Of a stretch of 9,731 nt of DNA, positions 1-5,700 are shown one piece after another (the stretch's first letter is position 1; each line of letters opens with the position of its first letter). This DNA is from Kangiella sp. (GTDB lineage: Bacteria; Pseudomonadota; Gammaproteobacteria; Enterobacterales; Kangiellaceae): contig JAPHRL010000189.1 of assembly GCA_026195755.1 (NCBI GenBank), positions 1 through 9,731 on the forward strand, read 5' to 3'. The notes under the pieces were generated by a model that did not search any database, was not told where the DNA came from, and saw only the letters and a list, made by a program, of their open reading frames with translations. The position numbers and the translations under genes are program-made.

Positions 1-18
1 AAATCAATAGTAATCAGT

Positions 19-402
19 TCAGTCCAGCTTCTGTTCGAGCATATCCAGCTCTTTCAGCATATGTTCAATGTCTTTACGCTGTTGGAGCAGGGCATCCCGA
101 CGTTTCTGGATGAGTTCTACGAGAAGTTTTGCCTGCTTTTGCTTACCTTCAGGCAAATCATATAAATCGATAATTTCGCGGATTTCGGCCAGTGAAAAGC
201 CAAGGCGTTTACCGCGAAGAATCAGTTGCAGGCGGACTCTGTCTCTGGCGCTATAGATGCGATGAACACCGCGACGCTCAGGGCAAATCAGTTTTTCATC
301 TTCATAATGGCGAATCGAACGCGCGGTAATACCGAACTCTTTAGCAAGATCGCTAATACTGTATTCTCTTTCGCTGATGGTTTTTGCTGTCTGGCCTGAC
401 AT
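19..402 (-). CDS. liuR: MerR-family transcriptional regulator, LiuR-like
   Basis: This 127-residue protein has the MerR layout: an N-terminal helix-turn-helix (about residues 14-33, YSISDLAKEFGITARSIRHY), a wing (42-54, ERRGVHRIYSARD), a second helical pair with the RLQLILRGKRLGFSLAEI motif (57-74), and a C-terminal coiled coil (about 86-125) for dimerisation. The only cysteine is Cys40 in the DNA-binding part, so the metal-binding cysteines of MerR/CueR/ZntR types are absent. The wording of residues 50-82 closely resembles LiuR, the regulator of branched-chain amino acid (leucine/isovalerate) catabolism in gammaproteobacteria. It acts in the cytoplasm and probably senses a small molecule. 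The TGA stop lies 18 bases from the left edge with no terminator visible, so it probably leads an operon (liu genes such as isovaleryl-CoA dehydrogenase would be expected) outside the window. A palindrome overlaps its promoter, which suggests autoregulation. The family is certain; the LiuR assignment is from memory of homologues and is likely but not proven. Confidence 0.82.
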   Translation of the reverse strand: MSGQTAKTISEREYSISDLAKEFGITARSIRHYEDEKLICPERRGVHRIYSARDRVRLQLILRGKRLGFSLAEIREIIDLYDLPEGKQKQAKLLVELIQKRRDALLQQRKDIEHMLKELDMLEQKLD

Positions 403-432
403 AAGCCTGCTTATTCTGACAAATAAGATAAA

Positions 433-461
433 ATGATACCTTACCTTTACGCAAACGTAAA
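433..461 (-). promoter_or_regulatory. Predicted sigma70-type promoter of the liuR-like gene
   Basis: Read on the minus strand, TTTACG (461-456) and TATCAT (438-433) are separated by exactly 17 bp and would start transcription near 426, giving a leader of about 24 nt before the ATG at 402. A weak AGCAGG sequence lies just before the start, with only 3 nt of spacing. The -35 hexamer is the outer arm of the palindrome at 446-461, so a bound regulator would touch RNA polymerase directly. Confidence 0.5.
446..461. promoter_or_regulatory. 16-bp inverted repeat, probable LiuR operator
   Basis: TTTACG-CAAA-CGTAAA is a perfect dyad with 6-bp arms and a 4-bp centre, placed 44 bp upstream of the regulator start and over its predicted -35 box. 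Binding sites described for LiuR in gammaproteobacteria are recalled as palindromes of similar length with TTTACG/CGTAAA-like arms. That match supports both the operator and the identity of the regulator. The palindrome is seen directly; the binding protein is inferred. Confidence 0.6.
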
Positions 462-666
462 CTTGATGAAGTCTCGTTTTATCCAGATCAGACCAGTCCT
501 GATCGGCCTGTTTGAAGGAAAATCCGACTAAGTATTTGATATTTGATTGCTGTGATTAAAAAACAACCAATTGAGCTGATATCTTCAATAAAAAATAACT
601 TTATAAGCTAACTGATTGATATGAAGAAAATATGATCAAAGTGTGAAACTTATCAATTGCCAAGCG

Positions 667-698
667 CTCTAAGTTAGGTGTAAGTTAAACCTATAGAG
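667..698. repeat. Bulged dyad with phased direct repeats
   Basis: CTCTA-AGT-TAGGT (667-679) is complementary to ACCTA-TAGAG (689-698), giving ten base pairs interrupted by a 3-nt bulge, with a 9-nt loop. The same stretch contains TAAGTTA twice (670-676 and 681-687), exactly 11 bp apart, which places both copies on one face of the helix. It could be an RNA hairpin near the 5' end of a short transcript or the binding site of a regulator that reads direct repeats. No binding protein can be named. Confidence 0.4.
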
Positions 699-755
699 TA
701 AAAAAATAGACAGTGACTAGACGTTTAATGACAGTAAACAACAGAATTTTAGAAT

Positions 756-791
756 AAAGCCGATCGCTCGCAAGAGCCGTCGGCTTTTTTT
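756..791 (+). terminator. Strong intrinsic terminator without an upstream gene
   Basis: AAAGCCGA (756-763) pairs with TCGGCTTT (780-787). Inside it GCTC (766-769) pairs with GAGC (774-777) around a GCAA tetraloop, a GNRA-type stable loop. A run of seven T follows (785-791). The orientation is plus only, because on the minus strand the downstream T-run is short. No plus-strand gene lies between the window's left edge and this hairpin, so it must end either a short untranslated RNA or the leader of rmf. Confidence 0.85.
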
Positions 792-843
792 ATGCGTTTA
801 ATACATCAAGTAAACATCGTTAACAGCAAAGGGGACGACATCT

Positions 844-1026
844 ATGAAACGTCAGAAAAGAGATAAACTTCAAAGAGCCCACACAAAAGGTTTTAATGCC
901 GCACTTCAAGGCCAGTCTAAAGAAAACTGTCCATTTGAAGAACTGAATGCGCGAGAGGAATGGTTAGGCGGTTGGCGAGAGGGCCGAGAGGCGTTTACTA
1001 CCAATGGAATGAAAGCTTATATTTAG
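844..1026 (+). CDS. rmf: Ribosome modulation factor
   Basis: This 60-residue basic protein is recognised as RMF by its start MKRQKRDKLQRAH, the central SKENCP segment, and the highly conserved WLGGWRE motif near residue 40. The E. coli protein has 55 residues; here the C-terminus is a few residues longer and diverged. RMF binds the 30S subunit near the anti-Shine-Dalgarno region in slow growth or stationary phase and, with HPF, joins 70S ribosomes into inactive 100S dimers. The start is fixed by a strong ribosome binding site (AAAGGGGA, 828-835) 8 bases upstream of ATG. A terminator follows at 1074, so the gene is monocistronic. A strong terminator-like hairpin lies only 52 bases ahead of the start, leaving little room for a promoter between them. 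In enterobacteria the gene responds to ppGpp and cAMP-CRP; whether this holds here cannot be told from the sequence. Confidence 0.95.
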   Translation: MKRQKRDKLQRAHTKGFNAALQGQSKENCPFEELNAREEWLGGWREGREAFTTNGMKAYI

Positions 1027-1073
1027 CACCCTTTAGTAAATAGTTTATCAATACATCATAATATAAAATACAC

Positions 1074-1098
1074 AAGCCCGGCTCAGACCGGGCTTTTT
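1074..1098 (+). terminator. Intrinsic terminator of rmf
   Basis: AAGCCCGG (1074-1081) pairs with CCGGGCTT (1088-1095) around the 6-nt loop CTCAGA, followed by TTTTT ending at 1098. It lies 47 bases past the rmf stop codon. Confidence 0.92.
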
Positions 1099-1117
1099 AA
1101 TGCGTAACTATCGAGTA

Positions 1118-1146
1118 TTGAATCAAATTCTCACTATCAATATACT
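1118..1146 (+). promoter_or_regulatory. Predicted sigma70 promoter of the Sel1/TonB-domain gene
   Basis: TTGAAT (1118-1123) and TATACT (1141-1146) are separated by exactly 17 bp, matching the consensus at 4 of 6 and 5 of 6 positions. Transcription would begin near 1153. This is only about 6 bases before the first in-frame ATG (1159), leaving no room for a ribosome binding site there, but is well placed for the ATG at 1183. Confidence 0.65.
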
Positions 1147-1182
1147 TGCAGGCGGATAATGAAAGATAAAAAAGGATTAAAG

Positions 1183-2538
1183 ATGAAAATAACTGCTCGC
1201 TTAAGTTTTTTACTCTTCTTACTAGTTACGACCTCCATCTCTCTTGCAAGCTTTGATGATGCCGTAGAGCATTATGAAGACGGGGATTACAAGCAAGCTT
1301 TTATGGAGTTTCAGTCACTGGCTGAAATCGGACATAAGGAAGCTCAGTTTAAACTTGGCCTAATGTTTAAAGAAGGAGCTGGAACTGATAAGGATTTAGT
1401 CAAAGCGTATGGCTGGATAAAGTTATCTGATGAAAATACACAAACAAAGCTAGAGTTAATTGATCAAGTATACCAGCAGCTTAACAATCAACAGCAGGCC
1501 GAAGCAGTTAGCTTCTACGCAAGCTTGAATGAGACCTTAAGTGAAGAAGCTCTAAAAGTTGCGCTTGAACCTATTTATAAAAACACGGACAGGAGATCTG
1601 AAGCTGAAATTAGACGTGAGGATCCAAAGATATTAAAGTCCGTTGCTCCCTTGTATCCAAGGGAAGCTTCTTATAAGGGGGTTGAAGGTTGGGTAACCTT
1701 TTCATACCAGGTTGATGGTGAGGGTAGCCCTGTTGAGATAAATGTTGTCGATTCCTATCCGGGTAATGTATTTATCAGGAATACTTTAAAGGCAGTCAAG
1801 CGATGGAAATTTAAACTCCCATCAGGAGATAAGCCTTATCAGGAAGTTTATAAGTTTAAACTTGAGTTTACTCTTTCTGAGCCTACACAGTCTAATAAAA
1901 GGTTGCTGGCAGAGATAAAAGAAAAAGCTGAGGCCGGGCATCCTGATGCTCAGTATCGTTATGCAAAATTTAAAGATAAAGTCGATTATGAGCCTGAGTT
2001 CAACCCTACAGAATGGCTTTATAAAGCAGCTCGCCAAGGTCATTTACAGGCTCAATACGAAGTGGCCGATAGTCTGTTATTTGGTGATGGCTGTGAAGCT
2101 GACAAGGAAAAAGCAATCAACTGGCTAGTCAAGTCTGCATCAGGAAACCTAGCGAGTTCTCAGCTAAGGTTAGCTAAACTTTTCTTCGAGCTTGAAGAAC
2201 AAGAAAGGGGGTATTTCTGGTTAGATAAAGCAATCTCCTCACAAGATCCAGCATCTGCCTATAATTTGGCCGCCTTTCTGTATAATCTTGATGATGAAAG
2301 ATATCCCTTGGTGTCAATAATCTCATTTTTATCTTCTGTCGACCATGAGAAAGTGCAGTATCCAATAAGATTTTATGAACTACTGGCGAAGTTGTACTTT
2401 GAAAGCGGTGATTTTTCTAATGCAGTAAGCTATCAAAAAATGGCCCACAAAGCGCTGCGTCGAGTTAATAAAGTACCAGAAGGAATGCAGGCAAAGCTTC
2501 ATAAGTATCAAGAAGCTTTGGAAGGTTCTAATAGCTAA
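1183..2538 (+). CDS. Exported Sel1-repeat protein with internal TonB C-terminal-like domain
   Basis: From the ATG at 1183 this is a 451-residue protein beginning with a Sec signal peptide (MKITARLSFLLFLLVTTSISLA, likely cut after Ala22). An N-terminal Sel1-like block (about 24-80) includes AVEHYEDGDYKQAFMEFQSLAEIGHKEAQFKLGLMFKEGAG. A TonB C-terminal-like domain follows (about 152-232), seen in SVAPLYPREASYKGVEGWVTFSYQVDGEG and in AVKRWKFKLPSG. Further Sel1 repeats (about 240-360) contain AGHPDAQYRYA and AARQGHLQAQYEVADSLLFGDG, and a TPR-like helical stretch (about 393-430) ends the protein. I do not recognise a named gene. The domains suggest a soluble periplasmic protein that binds proteins or the cell wall; it lacks the uncleaved anchor of true TonB. 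The start at 1183 has AAAGGA with 6-nt spacing; the upstream ATG at 1159 would add MKDKKGLK and lies almost at the predicted transcription start. The gene stands alone between terminators. Its function is unknown. Confidence 0.85.
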   Translation: MKITARLSFLLFLLVTTSISLASFDDAVEHYEDGDYKQAFMEFQSLAEIGHKEAQFKLGLMFKEGAGTDKDLVKAYGWIKLSDENTQTKLELIDQVYQQLNNQQQAEAVSFYASLNETLSEEALKVALEPIYKNTDRRSEAEIRREDPKILKSVAPLYPREASYKGVEGWVTFSYQVDGEGSPVEINVVDSYPGNVFIRNTLKAVKRWKFKLPSGDKPYQEVYKFKLEFTLSEPTQSNKRLLAEIKEKAEAGHPDAQYRYAKFKDKVDYEPEFNPTEWLYKAARQGHLQAQYEVADSLLFGDGCEADKEKAINWLVKSASGNLASSQLRLAKLFFELEEQERGYFWLDKAISSQDPASAYNLAAFLYNLDDERYPLVSIISFLSSVDHEKVQYPIRFYELLAKLYFESGDFSNAVSYQKMAHKALRRVNKVPEGMQAKLHKYQEALEGSNS

Positions 2539-2555
2539 GACCTTCTAATTTTTTT
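2521..2555 (+). terminator. Terminator overlapping the stop codon
   Basis: GAAGGTTCT (2521-2529) pairs with AGACCTTC (2538-2545), leaving T2527 as a one-base bulge, and a run of seven T follows at 2549-2555. The hairpin contains the TAA stop codon (2536-2538) in its loop and 3' arm. A ribosome finishing translation would cover part of it, so it may work poorly on well-translated message, which could explain the second terminator just downstream. Confidence 0.55.
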
Positions 2556-2572
2556 ATTATGCAACTGTAAAT

Positions 2573-2604
2573 AAAGGCTCCCAAGGATTGTAGGAGCCTT
2601 TTTT
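2573..2604 (+). terminator. Second intrinsic terminator of the Sel1/TonB-domain gene
   Basis: AAAGGCTCC (2573-2581) pairs perfectly with GGAGCCTTT (2593-2601) around an 11-nt loop, and the T-run covers 2599-2604. It is the main terminator isolating this gene from the macroglobulin operon. Confidence 0.9.
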
Positions 2605-2661
2605 ATTCATACTCAACAGTAGATTGCTATTGTTATAGCTAGCCTATTTCCTTCCCCTTTG

Positions 2662-2684
2662 GAATAATACAGCATAAATTATTC
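2662..2684. repeat. Inverted repeat upstream of the macroglobulin promoter
   Basis: GAATAAT (2662-2668) and ATTATTC (2678-2684) form a perfect 7-bp dyad with a 9-bp spacer. It lies about 46 bp upstream of the -10 box at 2730, a position suited to an activator or a distal operator. A smaller dyad, GCTAT-TGTT-ATAGC, lies further upstream at 2626-2639. No T-run follows either, so neither is a terminator. Confidence 0.4.
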
Positions 2685-2690
2685 ATAATT

Positions 2691-2725
2691 CGCCACAATC
2701 TTAACCCTTTCTGGTTATAGTGGCG
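2691..2725. promoter_or_regulatory. Nested inverted repeat over the -35 region, candidate operator
   Basis: CGCCAC (2691-2696) pairs with GTGGCG (2720-2725), and inside it TAACC (2702-2706) pairs with GGTTA (2713-2717) around CTTTCT. The two stems are joined by an asymmetric internal gap of 5 and 2 bases. The element ends 4 bases before the TATAAT box and covers the whole -35 region, so it would lie upstream of the transcription start rather than in the mRNA. An operator is therefore more likely than an RNA structure. The binding protein is unknown. Confidence 0.5.
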
Positions 2726-2735
2726 TTTGTATAAT
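2707..2735 (+). promoter_or_regulatory. Predicted promoter of the macroglobulin-pbpC operon
   Basis: A perfect TATAAT stands at 2730-2735 and would start transcription near 2742, giving a leader of about 24 nt before the ATG at 2766. No good -35 hexamer is present at the right distance; the 17-bp position reads CTTTCT (2707-2712). A weak -35 inside a dyad suggests dependence on, or control by, a DNA-binding protein. Confidence 0.5.
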
Positions 2736-2765
2736 AGCGATTATAAATCATTACAGGGGAGTATT

Positions 2766-5700
2766 ATGTCTTATCGTTTGCGCTTATTGGTAGCTGGGGT
2801 TGGTTTGTGTTTGGCTTTGTTGTTAACGGGGTGTGGTGATGAGTCTGATGACTCCAGTGCTTCTGAGGCAAGTTCCGAGCAAAAATCGGGCCAGGGGTCT
2901 TCTCAAACAGCGACTGTTTCTCAACCCGATACACTAACACCTTTCAACGTATTGAGCGTCTATCAAGGAACTTATGATAATGCGCCAGCTTTACAGATTA
3001 ATTTCAGTCGACCGATAAAGCGTGATCAAGATTTAGAGCAGTTAATTCAAATCTCCCTCAACAATACTCCTCAAGATGGCGGTTGGGTTATCAGTGATGA
3101 TAACCGCCGTATTTATTACCCTTATATTGAGCCTGAGCAGGTTTATGAGGTTACTTTTTCTAGTGACCTGATGGCTGATAATGGTCGCTCATTAGGTGGT
3201 TCATTTAAAAAGCAGGTTAAAACTAGTGCGATTGAGCGTCAGTTACGTTTCTTGAGTCAGGGATCAACCATTTTACGTGATAGCGGCATCTTGCCCATTG
3301 AGGCGGTCAACGTAAATGAGGTCGATATTAAGTTCTGGCGCTTAAAGGCCCGTTATTATGATAGTTTTTTTGCCAGTGGCGATTATCGTCGATACTACCA
3401 GCTGCAAAACTTAAAAGAGATGGCCGAGCTGGTACATACCGGTCGTTTTGAGCTTGAAGCTAAAGACAACCAGCGTCTGACTCATCATATTCAATTAAAG
3501 GATATCAAGGCACTGAAGGATAATGGTGTTTATGCCGTGACCATGCAGCCCGCCGATGATTATCCTTATCAGTATGAGTTTAGTTGGTTTGTGCTGAGTG
3601 ATATTGGCCTGCATACCCGCCAATACGCGGATAGCTTGGTGGTGTTTGCTCATCAGCTGCCATCAACTACATCCTATCAAGGCGTTGAACTTGCTTTGCT
3701 TAATAACAAAGGAGTGCGTTTAGCAGAACAGAAGACCAATACAGAAGGATTTGTGGAGTTTGATGCTGCTACGGTTGAAAATGCTCGATTCTTAATTGCT
3801 AGCAAAGGGCAAAATACCAACTTAATTCGCTTAAACAGTCCAAAGCTGGACTTGTCAGAGTTTAAGTTAACCAAGCGCCAGCAGCATCCTATAGAATTAT
3901 TTTTGTATGGCCCTCGTGATTTGTATCGTCCCGGTGAAACAGTACGCATGCAAGGGCTCTTGCGCGACTATCAGGCTAACTGGCTAGAGCCAACGCCGAT
4001 TTCTGTGCGTGTGTTACGGCCTGACAATAAAGTCTTTACCACGCTGCAATGGAAAGGTGATGAAGTTGGTTATTACCAAACGGACTTTCAACTTCCAGCA
4101 GACGCCATGCGCGGTAGTTGGACTTTTGAAGCAACTCTTGCCAATAAAACCACCTTTAAATACGAGTTGGCCGTAGAAGACTTTTTACCTGAACGTCTGA
4201 AACTTGAGTTGAGTGCCGGTAATGATGAGTGGCTTAAGGTAACGGATGCGCCGGTTATCAGTGTTCAGTCTGATTATCTTTATGGTGCACCAGCCAGTGG
4301 TAATCGCTTTGATGCAACGGTAACTGTATCAAGCGCTAAAAATCCTTTTGATGATTATGAAGGCTTTCATTTTGGCTCAAATAAATACCGTGACTTTGAT
4401 CAGGTTATGGATGTTCCTGCCGGTAACTTGGATGAGGAAGGGCACGCGACTCTGAAGTTAAGCAATCAATGGTCTGGTAGCAAATTCCCAATCCGTTTGC
4501 TGAGTAGCGTTAATGTTTATGAAAGTGGTGGACGCCCGATTACTCGTCGAGTGACTCAGTATGCTTTCCCGCATGAGGAGTTAGTCGGTGTAAGACCGTT
4601 ATGGACTTCCGAGCGTGAGTTCGCAGCACCTAATAAAAACAACCTGGTTGAATTAGCTGCTGTTAATACGCAAGGTGAGTCATTAACTGCTGGGCAGCAA
4701 TATCAGGTGACCCTGATACGTGAAGACAGTCGCCTCTATTGGCAATATGGTAACAGTGGCTGGGAGTATCGTTCATCGGAAGCGAATGTTCCGGTTTACA
4801 CTAAGACTATTAAGTTTGAGTCAGCACAACGACCACAACTCTCTTTACCGTTGGAGTATGGTAACTACCGATTAGAAATTCATAATCAAAAGAATCAGTT
4901 GCTCACCAGTTATCATTTCTTTGCTGGTTGGTATTGGTCTGACAATAACCAACAAAATGGTGAGCGACCCGATCAGGTTAAGTTGTCCTTTGAGAAAGAC
5001 TTTGTAGAGCTTGGTAACGATCTTCAGGTCAATATTACTTCGCCTTATGCAGGGCAGGCGCTGGTTACTGTAGAAAGCGATCAGCTTCTGTGGAAACGTG
5101 CGATAGAACTTGATTCGGCTGAATCAACCGTCACTATTCCGATGAACAGCAGCTGGAATACTCATAACCTTTATGTGTCGGTGATGGTGCTTAAGCCTGG
5201 CGATATTAAGCGGAAAAACTTGCCGAATCGCGCTTTTGGGGTTATGCATTTGCCTCTAAAGCGTGACGCAAAAAAGCTCGATGTTGAGCTTACTCATAGT
5301 GAGAAATTGCGTCCGCTACAGACTGTTGAAGTTGACTTGCAAGTCAACAATCAGAAAGCTGACGAAACAGTATTTGCTACCTTGGCATTAGTTGATAGCG
5401 GCATACTCAGCATTAGTAACTTTGAGTCACCAAAACCGATTGACTGGTTCTTTGGTCAGCGCTCTTATGAGGCTGCATTAAAAGATAATTATGGCAGCTT
5501 TGTTGAGCTCACTGATGGCAGCATGGCCAGACAACGCTTCGGTGGTGATGCGGATTTAAGTCGCGGTGGTGATGCGCCGGTTTCTGATGTGCAAATCGTA
5601 TCCATTGTGAAAGACAAAGTGCAGCTGGACGAGAATGGCCGAGCTAAACTCAATGTTGAGCTGCCATACTTTAATGGCGAACTACGACTGATGGCGGTAG

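Larger units (their letters stand above)
403..843. other. Long intergenic region between liuR-like gene and rmf
   Basis: No convincing gene is visible in this gap. The left part holds the liuR promoter and operator. A 19-bp dyad lies at 486-504 (GATCAG, 7-bp spacer, CTGATC). The stretch 540-660 is very A+T-rich. A possible promoter (TTGCCA at 657-662, TAAGTT at 681-686, 18-bp spacing) is preceded by a weak CRP-like site (642-657) and overlaps a bulged dyad (667-698). A strong terminator sits at 756-791. The remaining 52 bases lead to the rmf start, with a strong Shine-Dalgarno sequence (AAAGGGGA, 828-835). The elements between 657 and 791 could be either an rmf leader or a separate short RNA. 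Confidence 0.6.

Noticed and set aside
501..507. GATCGGC, complementary to part of the terminator stem at 759-765, as a possible antiterminator
   Set aside because: Only seven base pairs at a distance of about 250 bases; likely chance.
466..531. 21-codon plus-strand open frame (MKSRFIQIRPVLIGLFEGKSD) just right of the LiuR palindrome
   Set aside because: It has no Shine-Dalgarno sequence, no recognisable homology and no clear promoter; an open frame this short is expected by chance.
728..757. Nine-codon open frame (MTVNNRILE) ending inside the first bases of the orphan terminator, possible leader peptide
   Set aside because: No ribosome binding site precedes it and it has no run of codons for a single amino acid that would suit attenuation.
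2691..2725. Reading the nested dyad as a terminator
   Set aside because: No T-run follows it on either strand, and two good terminators already end the upstream gene.
2727..2765. TTG start adding 13 residues to the macroglobulin
   Set aside because: It overlaps the TATAAT box, lacks a ribosome binding site, and would spoil the clean lipoprotein signal that begins at 2766.
3677..3949. Minus-strand open frame inside the macroglobulin gene
   Set aside because: It is antisense to clearly conserved coding sequence, has no ribosome binding site and no recognisable domain.
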